From Burkholderiaceae bacterium (GTDB lineage Bacteria > Pseudomonadota > Gammaproteobacteria > Burkholderiales > Burkholderiaceae), in contig JALREG010000089.1 in NCBI GenBank assembly GCA_023253905.1, positions 1 through 6,793 of the forward strand: DNA of 6,793 nucleotides, in the 5' to 3' direction. Position 1 is the stretch's first letter. Every line of letters begins with the position of its first letter. A model generated the notes under the pieces. That model did no database searches and was not told where the DNA came from. It saw nothing but the letters and a program-made list of their open reading frames with translations. Shown here one piece after another: positions 1 to 6,123 of the stretch. Position numbers and translations under genes: made by a program.

Positions 1-1
1 G

Positions 2-700
2 TCAGGGCAGATCGAAAACCAGCACTTCGGCCGCATTGCCCGATTCGAGCGTCAGTTCGGGTTCGTCAACCAGCATCGCCGCATCGCCCGCCACAAGCGG
101 GCTGCCATTGACATGAAGCGAGCCTCGGGCCAAATGAACATAAACCCGACGGCTGGCGTCTAGCGTTCGCCGCTCCGCCTCCGCAGCATTGAAGCGCCCG
201 GCCCACAGACGTACGTCCTGACAAATATGCACGGCTCCATCGTCCTTGTTTCCCGACGCGATGAGCGCGAGTTGACCGCGGCGCGACGTATCGTCGATCA
301 GACGCTCCTGGTAGCCAGGCTCGACGGCCAAACGATTCGGCGTGATCCAGATCTGCAGCATGTGGGTGGTGATGGCGGACTCGCGATTGTGTTCAGAGTG
401 CATCACACCCGTTCCAGCGCTCATTTTCTGGATGCTGCCGGCCCGGATCACAGACGAATTGCCCATGTTGTCACGATGCGTGATTGCGCCCTCCAATACA
501 TAGGTGATGATCTCCATGTCACGGTGACCATGCATGCCAAAGCCCGTGCCAGGCGCGATCCAATCTTCATTGATCACCCTCAGGGGACCAAAATTCATAT
601 GCGCGGGGTCGTGGTACGAAGCAAACGAGAAGCTGTGCCGCGATTTCAGCCAGCCCAGGTCGGCCTGGCCGCGCTCGTTGGAACGTCGGATCGTGAACAT
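2..700 (-). CDS. Pirin family protein (bicupin, YhhW-like)
   Basis: A complete 232-residue protein with ATG at 698-700 and TGA at 2-4. It matches the pirin family in length and layout: an N-terminal cupin opening with a RHSFSFASYHDP..MNFGPLRV block, then a second, shorter cupin. The four metal ligands expected for pirins are present at the usual positions: His57 and His59 in GMHGHRDMEI, and His101 and Glu103 in GVMHSEHNRE. The C-terminal cupin shows no such ligand set, as is usual. Bacterial members such as E. coli YhhW are cytosolic metal-dependent proteins that can act as quercetin 2,3-dioxygenases in vitro; the true substrate is generally unknown, so a specific enzymatic name would be inference. 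No clear Shine-Dalgarno sequence precedes the ATG. The gene is divergent from gluQ and shares a 138-bp upstream region that contains a perfect inverted repeat (721-742), so regulation by a dimeric repressor is possible. The family assignment is very secure; the function is not. Confidence 0.95.
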   Translation of the reverse strand: MFTIRRSNERGQADLGWLKSRHSFSFASYHDPAHMNFGPLRVINEDWIAPGTGFGMHGHRDMEIITYVLEGAITHRDNMGNSSVIRAGSIQKMSAGTGVMHSEHNRESAITTHMLQIWITPNRLAVEPGYQERLIDDTSRRGQLALIASGNKDDGAVHICQDVRLWAGRFNAAEAERRTLDASRRVYVHLARGSLHVNGSPLVAGDAAMLVDEPELTLESGNAAEVLVFDLP

Positions 701-720
701 AAGCGCGCACCGTTCATGAG

Positions 721-742
721 TCCGGAACGTCTTCGTTCCGGA
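721..742. repeat. Perfect 9-bp inverted repeat upstream of the pirin gene
   Basis: The arms TCCGGAACG (721-729) and CGTTCCGGA (734-742) are exact reverse complements separated by the four bases TCTT. The element begins 21 bp upstream of the pirin start codon and lies about 97 bp upstream of the gluQ start. It could be an operator for a dimeric regulator (pirin genes are often controlled by neighbouring regulators, but none is encoded here) or a hairpin in the pirin 5' leader. No T-run follows on either strand, so a terminator is unlikely. I found no clear -35/-10 pair for either gene in 701-838. Confidence 0.55.
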
Positions 743-838
743 ATGCGAGGGTTAAAGATTGCATCAGTGTAAAGACCAGCGGATCTTGATCGGAAAGAAG
801 CCGATGATGCGAACGCTGATTTACCGGACCCCTGACGC

Positions 839-1834
839 ATGACCCCGCTCAGTCCATCGACCGCTCCCCAGCCGATCACGGCGGCCGGCTACGTCGGTCG
901 GTTCGCGCCCTCGCCCACGGGTCCATTGCACGCCGGCTCGCTGGTTGCAGCACTGGCCAGTTATCTCGATGCCCGCGCGCACCAGGGTCGTTGGCTGCTG
1001 CGCATTGAAGATGTTGACACCCCCCGCGTTCAGAAGGGCGCCACCGAAGCCATCCTCGCGGTTCTCAGCCGCCTGGGCATGAAGCCCCACGGCGAGCCCA
1101 GCTTTCAAAGCGCGGGGCGCGCCCGATACGCGGCAGCGCTCGATCGACTCCGGGCGGCCGGGGAGGTCTATCCATGCGGGTGCACGCGAGCTGAGCTTGC
1201 CGACTCGCGCCTGAACTGGGGAAACGCGGGACCCGCCGACCGGAGCGCCGCCGCCAAACGGTCGGCGCATGCGGGCGATGAACCCCCGGGGCGCGAGCTC
1301 GTCTATCCTGGCACCTGTCGTCATGGGCTACCCAACGGACGAAGCGCCCGCTCCTGGCGGGTTCGCGTTCCGGTCAACCCGATCCTCTGGCATGACCGTA
1401 GCGGTCGTACGCATCGGGATGATCTTCAGTCGAGCGTCGGCGATTTCGTCGTCTACCGGGCCGATGGCATCTGGGCCTATCAACTGGCAGTGGTGGTGGA
1501 CGACGGCATTCAATCCGTCACCGATATCGTGCGCGGGTGTGATCTGGAGGGGTCAACGTCACGCCAAATCCACCTGCAGCAGCTTCTGGGATTGCCCAGG
1601 CCCCGCTACCTTCACATCCCGGTGGTCCTTGCTGCCAACGGTCAGAAGCTTTCCAAGCAGACCGGAGCAGCGCCTATTGACCTCTCGCAACCTGTTCGGG
1701 CGCTCAACGACGCCCTGAGGCACCTTGGGCTCGAACCGGTTGAAACCGATTCGCTCACCACATTCTGGGACCGCGCCACCGATCGCTGGGCAACGAGCGC
1801 CTACCTGCGGTCGGCCTCTTTCCCGGCGGCATAA
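839..1834 (+). CDS. gluQ: Glutamyl-Q tRNA(Asp) synthetase
   Basis: A 331-residue truncated relative of glutamyl-tRNA synthetase (GluQ/YadB). The family activates glutamate and attaches it to the queuosine base in the anticodon of tRNA-Asp, without charging a tRNA 3' end. The class I signature is seen as [16 protein letters not shown] (residues 20-35, HIGH-type) and QKLSKQ (269-274, KMSKS-type). The catalytic core motifs RIEDVDTPR (55-63) and YQLAVVVDD (214-222) are intact, and the anticodon-binding domain of true GluRS is absent, which is diagnostic. The zinc ligands appear as C113-x-C115 and Y156-x3-C160. Between these two pairs lie about 40 residues, whereas E. coli GluQ has about 11; the extra segment is rich in Ala, Arg, Gly and Ser. 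The ATG at 839 is preferred because it leaves the usual short N-terminus before the first motif; the ribosome site is weak. The gene is not next to dksA, the frequent neighbour in gammaproteobacteria, and it converges with rhlE. Confidence 0.95.
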   Translation: MTPLSPSTAPQPITAAGYVGRFAPSPTGPLHAGSLVAALASYLDARAHQGRWLLRIEDVDTPRVQKGATEAILAVLSRLGMKPHGEPSFQSAGRARYAAALDRLRAAGEVYPCGCTRAELADSRLNWGNAGPADRSAAAKRSAHAGDEPPGRELVYPGTCRHGLPNGRSARSWRVRVPVNPILWHDRSGRTHRDDLQSSVGDFVVYRADGIWAYQLAVVVDDGIQSVTDIVRGCDLEGSTSRQIHLQQLLGLPRPRYLHIPVVLAANGQKLSKQTGAAPIDLSQPVRALNDALRHLGLEPVETDSLTTFWDRATDRWATSAYLRSASFPAA

Positions 1835-1848
1835 CCTGGCGGTATGCC
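1828..1848. terminator. Small hairpin at the gluQ/rhlE convergence
   Basis: GGCAT (1828-1832) pairs with ATGCC (1844-1848), and inside it ACC (1834-1836) pairs with GGT (1841-1843) around a TGGC loop, with one bulged A. It overlaps the gluQ stop codon and fills the 20-bp gap between the convergent stop codons, so it could act for both transcripts. There is no T-run on either strand, so it is only a candidate terminator. Confidence 0.3.
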
Positions 1849-1854
1849 CTCTGA

Positions 1855-3363
1855 TTAGCGCTTGAGGGGTTCCCCGCCCAGGAGCACAGCAACCCGCCGC
1901 GCAGGGCGACCCGCATTTCGAGCGGGCGCCGCCGGAGACTGATCTTCCGCCCCAGCGGCGGGCGCAGCAGGCTCATAGGGTTTGAGAAAGAAAGGATCAA
2001 CGTTGACCGCAGACGCCGTTGATGCCCGGCGATCCGGGGACCGCGCCACGCGCTCGTCGCGGCCGCGACGGGGGGGACGTTCATCAAAGTCCCGTTGACG
2101 TACGCTGCCCTCGGTGTCATCAGAGACCGGCCGTTCAACGGTGAGCGTGCGTACCTCGAGCTTGCGCTTGAGGAGCTTCTCAATGTCTTGATGCAGCCGC
2201 TCGTCATTACCCGTCATGAGCGACAGGGCGAGCCCGCTTGCGCCTGCTCGACCCGTGCGACCGATTCGGTGCACATAGTCTTCGGGGCTGTAGGGCAGGT
2301 CATAGTTGATGACCGCGGGCAGTTCGGCGATATCGAGCCCGCGCGCTGCCACATCGGTGGCCACAAGCACGCGCACCTCGCCTTTTTTAAAGCTTTCCAA
2401 CGTGGCGAGTCGCTCCTGCTGCGACTTGTCGCCGTGAATGGCGCTGGCGTTGAGTCCGTCGCGCTCGAGCTGACGCGCCAGTCGGCTGGCGCCGATCTTG
2501 GTGTTGGTGAATACGATGACCTGGCTGATGGCACGATCGCGCACGAGTTGCGCCACCGCCGCGCGCTTGGACTCTGTGTCGACCACCCGATAGACGACCT
2601 GCTCAACGGTGTCGGCAGCCGCATTGCGGCGCGCCACTTCGATCGAAATCGGATGTTTCAGAAAACTGCCGGCGAGCTTACGGATCTCCTCGGAAAACGT
2701 TGCCGAGAACATGAGGTTCTGCCGCTTGGTCGGCAATGTATTGATGATCCGCTGGATATCGGGCAGGAACCCCATGTCCAGCATCCGATCCGCCTCATCA
2801 AGCACCAGGATTTCGGCCTGCGCAAGGCTCACCGTGCGCTGGCCCAGATGGTCGAGCAGCCGGCCTGGCGTGGCGATCAGCACCTCGCACCCCTGGCGTA
2901 GCGCTGCGATCTGCGGCGCGATGTCTACGCCGCCAAACACGACTGCACTGCGCAGGTGGCTGTGACGCGCGTATTCGCGAACATTCACATAAATCTGGTC
3001 AGCGAGTTCGCGAGTCGGGGCAAGAATCAGCGCACGCACCGGATGACGCGCGGGCGAGGCGCTCGCGTTGGCATGCTGCAGCAGAAGCTGAAGGATGGGA
3101 AGCGCAAATCCCGCTGTCTTTCCGGTACCCGTCTGTGCAGCCCCCATCACGTCGTGACCCTTCATCACCACCGGAATGGCCTGCGCCTGAATCGGCGTGG
3201 GCTCACGGTAGCCCAATTCATGGACCGCTCGCAGGATGGGCTCTGCCAGCCCAAAGGACTGGAAGGTGATGGCTGGAACCGGATCCGCGGATGGGGCAGC
3301 CGACGCGGGCTCGCCGGGCAGCGGCGGGGAGGGTTCTTGAGCGACGGAAAGGGTGGTATTCAC
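1855..3363 (-). CDS. rhlE: ATP-dependent DEAD-box RNA helicase RhlE
   Basis: A 502-residue DEAD-box helicase that unwinds structured RNA, acting in ribosome assembly and mRNA turnover in the cytoplasm. Counted from the GTG start, motifs run in order: Q motif F..FGL...GYREPTPIQ (34-59), motif I AQTGTGKT (76-83), PTREL (116-120), TPGR (165-168), DEAD (189-192), SAT (220-222), VIVFTNTK (282-289), [11 protein letters not shown] (335-345) and HRIGRTGR (365-372). The basic, disordered tail contains [13 protein letters not shown] and ends near VAVLLGG, features typical of RhlE rather than SrmB, DbpA or CsdA. Start choice: the frame stays open to a TTG at 3490-3492, but those 43 extra residues look unlike helicase sequence and include a DNA repeat whose period is not a multiple of three. 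The GTG at 3361-3363 has a GAAGG purine run nine bases upstream and gives a normal N-terminus before the Q motif. A 21-residue acidic/proline-alanine linker precedes the core. Confidence 0.95.
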   Translation of the reverse strand: MNTTLSVAQEPSPPLPGEPASAAPSADPVPAITFQSFGLAEPILRAVHELGYREPTPIQAQAIPVVMKGHDVMGAAQTGTGKTAGFALPILQLLLQHANASASPARHPVRALILAPTRELADQIYVNVREYARHSHLRSAVVFGGVDIAPQIAALRQGCEVLIATPGRLLDHLGQRTVSLAQAEILVLDEADRMLDMGFLPDIQRIINTLPTKRQNLMFSATFSEEIRKLAGSFLKHPISIEVARRNAAADTVEQVVYRVVDTESKRAAVAQLVRDRAISQVIVFTNTKIGASRLARQLERDGLNASAIHGDKSQQERLATLESFKKGEVRVLVATDVAARGLDIAELPAVINYDLPYSPEDYVHRIGRTGRAGASGLALSLMTGNDERLHQDIEKLLKRKLEVRTLTVERPVSDDTEGSVRQRDFDERPPRRGRDERVARSPDRRASTASAVNVDPFFLKPYEPAAPAAGAEDQSPAAPARNAGRPARRVAVLLGGEPLKR

Positions 3364-3405
3364 GCAGGATGGCCTTCGCCTGGAGGTGTTCGGGTACGCA
3401 CTGGC

Positions 3406-3438
3406 GCTGATCGTTCGCTGGTCGTTCGCTGATCGATC
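3406..3438. repeat. Three 11-bp tandem repeats upstream of rhlE
   Basis: Three adjacent units are seen: GCTGATCGTTC (3406-3416), GCTGGTCGTTC (3417-3427) and GCTGATCGATC (3428-3438). Units 2 and 3 each differ from unit 1 at one position. The 11-bp period is close to one helical turn, so a protein binding all three would sit on one DNA face. They lie 43-75 bases upstream of the proposed GTG start of rhlE, in its leader or promoter. Confidence 0.7.
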
Positions 3439-3458
3439 GCGCCTATGCTGGCCGCGCC

Positions 3459-3475
3459 TCAGGTCATCGACCTGA
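3459..3475. repeat. Palindrome upstream of rhlE
   Basis: TCAGGTC (3459-3465) and GACCTGA (3469-3475) are exact reverse complements around ATC. The element is about 96 bp upstream of the proposed rhlE start and could be a regulator site or a short leader hairpin. No T-run follows, so it is not a terminator. Confidence 0.4.
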
Positions 3476-3574
3476 CCAACCGACCGGGTCAACCACCCAG
3501 GACAAATGAACCGGGCGATTGTGCTTGACCGAACGGACCCGACTCGGGGCTCGGTTAAATTGAACTAACCCGCT

Positions 3575-3602
3575 ATTGTGCGCCCAGATCGACGCCAGAC
3601 AA
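3575..3602 (-). promoter_or_regulatory. rhlE: Weak candidate promoter for rhlE
   Basis: On the minus strand, TTGTCT (3602-3597) and CACAAT (3580-3575) are spaced 16 bp apart, each matching four of six sigma-70 consensus bases. If used, it would give rhlE a leader of about 200 bases containing both repeat elements. It is the best pair I could find, but the match is weak and chance is a fair explanation. Confidence 0.2.
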
Positions 3603-3704
3603 AACGACTGCCTGATGATCGGACGCGCCACCACGGTTGAGTGATGGCAAGCTCATTGCTGATCGTGCGCGTACCGAATACGCGAAACATCGGATGATCG
3701 CGAA

Positions 3705-4301
3705 ATGGCGATTACTCTCTCGCGCGACCGGCGCGCCCGCGCATCGATGGCGCTACTGATTTGTCTCGCTCTGCCAGCCTGTGGGTCGCTTTTGCCACGC
3801 TCAAGCGACGAGACACGAATGGCGTGGCAGGAATTCGACCACGCCCGGCAATCAATCGAACAGATTATTCCCTACCAGACCCGCCGCGCCGAGTTACTGG
3901 CGGATGGGTTTGATCCCTATCGGAATCCGGCAGTGACCATATTGTCGTGGCCCGAGTTATTGCAGAAATTCGCCACAGCTGATGTATTGAAAACCGGAAT
4001 ACTCGATTCAGGGCTGCAGGCGTGCCTCGCCGCTGGCCGACGCTGCACCGGGTTATCAATCAGCGTTCGGCGAATTGCCCGGCGGCGACAAGGCAATTTC
4101 TGGCTTGATTCGCTTTCTTTTCGCAGGGAAGTGCTGGTGACAGGCTGGACATTCAACGCCGTGATTGTGTTTCTCGATGATCTGGCAATTTATCGTGCGT
4201 TCGGAGGACAGCCAAAAATCGAAGAGGTGTTAATCACCCGCAACCCGCTCGGACCGATTCAGGCCTGGGGGGACTCGGTGGGCGGATTACTGCTCCGATA
4301 G
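3705..4301 (+). CDS. Predicted lipoprotein of unknown function
   Basis: A 198-residue protein with ATG at 3705 and TAG at 4299-4301. The N-terminus is a lipoprotein signal: basic RDRRARAS, hydrophobic MALLICLALPAC, and the lipobox LPAC with Cys26 as the predicted lipidated residue. An envelope location is therefore expected; GS at +2/+3 lacks the Asp that would retain it in the inner membrane, suggesting the outer membrane. The mature part has no transmembrane helix. Its notable features are two close cysteines (C107 and C114), a basic stretch RRIARRRQGNFWLD (122-135), a TGWTFNAVIVFLDD segment (146-159) and a conserved-looking C-terminus GGQP.IEE...RNPLGPIQAWG (167-189). I have an impression of similar hypothetical proteins in proteobacteria but cannot name the family or assign a function. 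The coding sequence appears less GC-rich than its neighbours. It is read in the same direction as the H-NS-like gene but is separated from it by 219 bp of AT-rich DNA, so an operon is unlikely. Confidence 0.85.
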   Translation: MAITLSRDRRARASMALLICLALPACGSLLPRSSDETRMAWQEFDHARQSIEQIIPYQTRRAELLADGFDPYRNPAVTILSWPELLQKFATADVLKTGILDSGLQACLAAGRRCTGLSISVRRIARRRQGNFWLDSLSFRREVLVTGWTFNAVIVFLDDLAIYRAFGGQPKIEEVLITRNPLGPIQAWGDSVGGLLLR

Positions 4302-4520
4302 TGTTAAGGTAACTACAAAGCAAAACATTGTTTAATCATAAAATTCATATAAATCATGGTTTTGTAATAACAAATTAAAGTCATAACCAATAATTTGTCG
4401 CAAACAATATAACGGTAGCGGCTTAATCTGAAACTCTTTCTATTCATTGATTTATTGCGTAGAAAAACATAAAGCTGGTAAATTCACGGTTCTGTCATTT
4501 TTAGTCTGGATTAAATAGCC
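4302..4520. promoter_or_regulatory. AT-rich control region upstream of the H-NS-like gene
   Basis: By my count 4321-4500 has 50 G or C in 180 bases (28%), and 4321-4380 only 11 in 60, in a window otherwise clearly GC-rich. Such DNA is the preferred target of H-NS-type proteins, and genes of this family are commonly autoregulated, so binding by the downstream product is a reasonable inference. Possible -10 elements are TATAAA (4348-4353), TATAAC (4408-4413) and CATAAA (4468-4473); the last has TTGATT (4447-4452) upstream with a 15-bp gap. None forms an ideal pair, so the start of transcription is not decided. The ribosome site is weak (GGA at 4508-4510, ten bases before the ATG). Confidence 0.6.
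4370..4398. repeat. 8-bp inverted repeat in the AT-rich region
   Basis: ACAAATTA (4370-4377) and TAATTTGT (4391-4398) are exact reverse complements separated by 13 bases. The centre-to-centre distance of 21 bp is about two helical turns, which suits a dimeric DNA-binding protein. It overlaps the region upstream of the TATAAC candidate -10 element. In such AT-rich DNA an 8-bp match may also arise by chance. Confidence 0.4.
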
Positions 4521-4886
4521 ATGGCTCGTAGCTACGAAGCAATCAAGAAGCAGATCGCGCGTCTTGAGGCGCAGGCAAAAGCGCTCGAATCCGCCCGCGA
4601 CAACAAGAAGGTCCGTGCTGTGGAGCGCGTCAAGGCCTACATGAAAAAGCTGGGTGTTTCGGTTCAGGATCTGGCTGCCGCGGGCCCACGCGCGAAAACC
4701 GCAACCAAGGGTCGTCGCCGAGGCGCCGCCAAACCCAAATCAACCGTAGCGCCAAAGTTTCGCGATCCGGACAGCGGCGCTACCTGGACGGGCCGCGGTC
4801 GCCCTCCGGTGTGGCTCGCTCAAAAAATCGCGCAAGGCGCCACCAAAGATCAGTTTCTCATTGCGCCGAGCTCAACCCCGGCCTGA
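4521..4886 (+). CDS. H-NS family nucleoid-associated protein
   Basis: A complete 121-residue protein with the two-part design of H-NS-like proteins. The N-terminal part (about 4-45) is a charged, heptad-rich helix (YEAIKKQIARLEAQAKAL) for dimer and oligomer formation. A flexible Ala/Lys/Arg linker follows, including KGRRRGAAKPK (63-73). The C-terminal DNA-binding domain is KFRDPDSGATWTGRGRPPVW (79-98), which carries the family's R-D-P-x-x-G-x-T-W core. GRGRPP (91-96) also resembles an AT-hook core and should enter the minor groove of AT-rich DNA. The family silences AT-rich and horizontally acquired genes and compacts the nucleoid. The length and domain order fit the beta-proteobacterial BpH3/Bph group better than enteric H-NS (about 137 residues). 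Such genomes often carry several paralogues, so I give no gene symbol. The start ATG is at the end of a strongly AT-rich control region, and a hairpin terminator follows 26 bp after the stop. Confidence 0.93.
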   Translation: MARSYEAIKKQIARLEAQAKALESARDNKKVRAVERVKAYMKKLGVSVQDLAAAGPRAKTATKGRRRGAAKPKSTVAPKFRDPDSGATWTGRGRPPVWLAQKIAQGATKDQFLIAPSSTPA

Positions 4887-4911
4887 GGGGCGGTCGCCGC
4901 CGCTTCGCGAG

Positions 4912-4939
4912 GGCTCATCCCCGCTCACGGGGAAGAGCC
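4912..4939 (+). terminator. Hairpin terminator after the H-NS-like gene
   Basis: GGCTC (4912-4916) pairs with GAGCC (4935-4939) and, inside it, TCCCC (4918-4922) pairs with GGGGA (4929-4933) around the loop GCTCAC, with one A-A mismatch. It is followed by TTGTCGCGTGTTTCT, a modest T-rich tail. It sits 26 bp after the H-NS stop and also 14 bp beyond the 3' end of the oppositely oriented tRNA, so it may stop both. A smaller GC-rich hairpin, GGCGG-TCG-CCGCC (4889-4901), lies just upstream. Confidence 0.65.
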
Positions 4940-4953
4940 TTGTCGCGTGTTTC

Positions 4954-5032
<79 letters not shown>

Positions 5033-5041
5033 GCAACACGA

Positions 5042-5047
5042 ATTGTA
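5042..5047 (-). promoter_or_regulatory. Possible -10 element for the tRNA
   Basis: TACAAT on the minus strand matches five of six consensus bases and ends nine bases before the tRNA 5' end. No good -35 hexamer is found 16-18 bp upstream. The tRNA may have its own promoter with a very short leader, or may be processed from read-through of the transporter gene. Confidence 0.3.
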
Positions 5048-5069
5048 GACCGGCGGCCGATTCTCGATC

Positions 5070-6011
5070 TTAGCGGGTGCTGACAGGCACGGATCGAAGT
5101 CGGCGCTGATGCAGATTATTCGCCCCCAGGGCGACGACCACGAGTGCCGCGCCCACCAATTCCGATGTGCTGAATTGAGCCCCCAATAACGCCAGAAGGG
5201 CAAACGCCACCACGGGTGTGAGGTTACTGAGCAGCACCGAATTGAGTGTCCCGATTCGGCGCAGGCTGATATTCCAGAGAAAAATCGCCACCAGCGCTCC
5301 GAATATCGCGAGAAAAGCGATTTTGCCGATCAGCGCACCGTCCAGCCTCGCCGGAAAATAGGTGGCGCCCGCAGCATGCGCGACCCACCAGACGGGCGTG
5401 GCAGCAGCCACGCCGAACAGGCAGGTGAGAGCAGAGATTCGTGCGCTCGACCAATGAGAAATCGAGCGGGTCGACACCGAATACGTCACCCAGGCAATCG
5501 AGCCCAGAAACACCAGTGCATTGCCGAAAAATTCATCGGCCGTGATCGCCATATCGGTTGCAAATGCGGCCCCGCCGCGTGTCACCACCAGCAGTACGCC
5601 AAAAAAAGCGACTGCGATGCACGCCAGGGTGAAACGTTCAGGACGTCGGCGTTCGAGGAGCCACTGAGCCAATACGGCGATGGCGGGCTGTAGCGCTCCG
5701 ATGATGGCCGCCGACTCAGGTCGGGTGAGCGACAAGCCGGCAAACACCAGCATCACCGAGCCTGCGATACCGACCCCACCCGCTACCGACAGAACACGGA
5801 AATGCCCAACGGGCGAGACGGCAGCCCATCCCTCTTTCCAGACCAGAAGCGCGACAAAGCCGAGCATGGCGATCACATAGCGCAACAAGCCCAGTGAGAA
5901 GCCGTCGAGTTGCTCGAGAACCTGTTTGCCGAGGGGAATCTGGAATCCCCAGATCAGTACTGCGCCCAGAGCGGCAGCGACGCCTGCACCGAAATGCCCG
6001 CCGCTAATCAC
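5070..6011 (-). CDS. EamA/DMT-superfamily transporter
   Basis: A 313-residue hydrophobic protein with about ten membrane helices (near residues 9-26, 39-58, 72-91, 99-118, 126-144, 164-181, 190-209, 228-247, 256-277 and 282-299). This is the standard two-times-five-helix layout of EamA (drug/metabolite transporter) proteins. Family landmarks are visible: a first helix with LIWGFQIPLGK, the LRY segment after helix 2 (43-45), PESAAIIGALQPAIAVL (98-114) in helix 4, and the second-repeat counterpart LNSVLLSNLTPVVAFALLALL (256-276). Members export amino acids, metabolites or purines across the inner membrane; the substrate cannot be told from sequence. The start is GTG (6009-6011): an in-frame TGA lies two codons upstream and no ATG occurs until residue 49, deep inside helix 2. 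No strong ribosome site is seen. It follows rpoD by 112 bp with a likely terminator between, so it may have its own promoter. Confidence 0.9.
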   Translation of the reverse strand: MISGGHFGAGVAAALGAVLIWGFQIPLGKQVLEQLDGFSLGLLRYVIAMLGFVALLVWKEGWAAVSPVGHFRVLSVAGGVGIAGSVMLVFAGLSLTRPESAAIIGALQPAIAVLAQWLLERRRPERFTLACIAVAFFGVLLVVTRGGAAFATDMAITADEFFGNALVFLGSIAWVTYSVSTRSISHWSSARISALTCLFGVAAATPVWWVAHAAGATYFPARLDGALIGKIAFLAIFGALVAIFLWNISLRRIGTLNSVLLSNLTPVVAFALLALLGAQFSTSELVGAALVVVALGANNLHQRRLRSVPVSTR

Positions 6012-6064
6012 CGCTCAGCAAGCCGCGCCATCAAACGCCGCGCCGAGCACAGCGCAGCCGCAAA

Positions 6065-6103
6065 CGCCCGGGCGGAAACGGGATGCCGCGCCCCGCCTGG
6101 GCG
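6065..6103 (-). terminator. GC-rich hairpin after rpoD
   Basis: On the minus strand CGCCCAGGCGG (6103-6093) can pair with CCGCCCGGGCG (6075-6065) over 11 positions with one A-C mismatch, around a 17-base loop, followed by TTTG. It starts 20 bases after the rpoD stop codon, the expected place for its terminator. The T-run is short, so termination may be partial and allow some read-through into the transporter gene. Confidence 0.5.
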
Positions 6104-6123
6104 AATAGCGGGTTCCGATCGAC

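Larger units (their letters stand above)
3364..3704. other. 341-bp divergent intergenic region (rhlE / lipoprotein)
   Basis: This region should hold the promoters of rhlE (leftward) and of the lipoprotein gene (rightward). No coding sequence with recognisable features was seen. It contains three 11-bp tandem repeats (3406-3438), a 7-bp-arm palindrome (3459-3475), a GGTTA...TAACC inverted repeat with an 8-base spacer (3553-3570), and one weak minus-strand promoter candidate (3575-3602). I found no good plus-strand promoter for the lipoprotein gene; GGA at 3692-3694, ten bases before its ATG, is its likely ribosome site. Confidence 0.6.

Noticed and set aside
227..772. 181-codon open frame on the plus strand opposite the pirin gene
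   Set aside because: It mirrors the complete pirin gene, whose metal ligands and length are all correct; the antisense product has no recognisable domain and reflects GC-rich codon bias.
2095..2901. 268-codon open frame on the plus strand opposite rhlE
   Set aside because: It lies wholly antisense to conserved helicase motifs and shows no protein features of its own.
4302..4520. A small gene or small RNA in the AT-rich stretch
   Set aside because: No open frame with a ribosome site and no hairpin with a T-run is visible; a control region is the simpler reading.
4912..4939. CRISPR array of type I-E
   Set aside because: Only one repeat-like unit is present, with no spacer-repeat periodicity and no cas gene; a terminator hairpin explains it.
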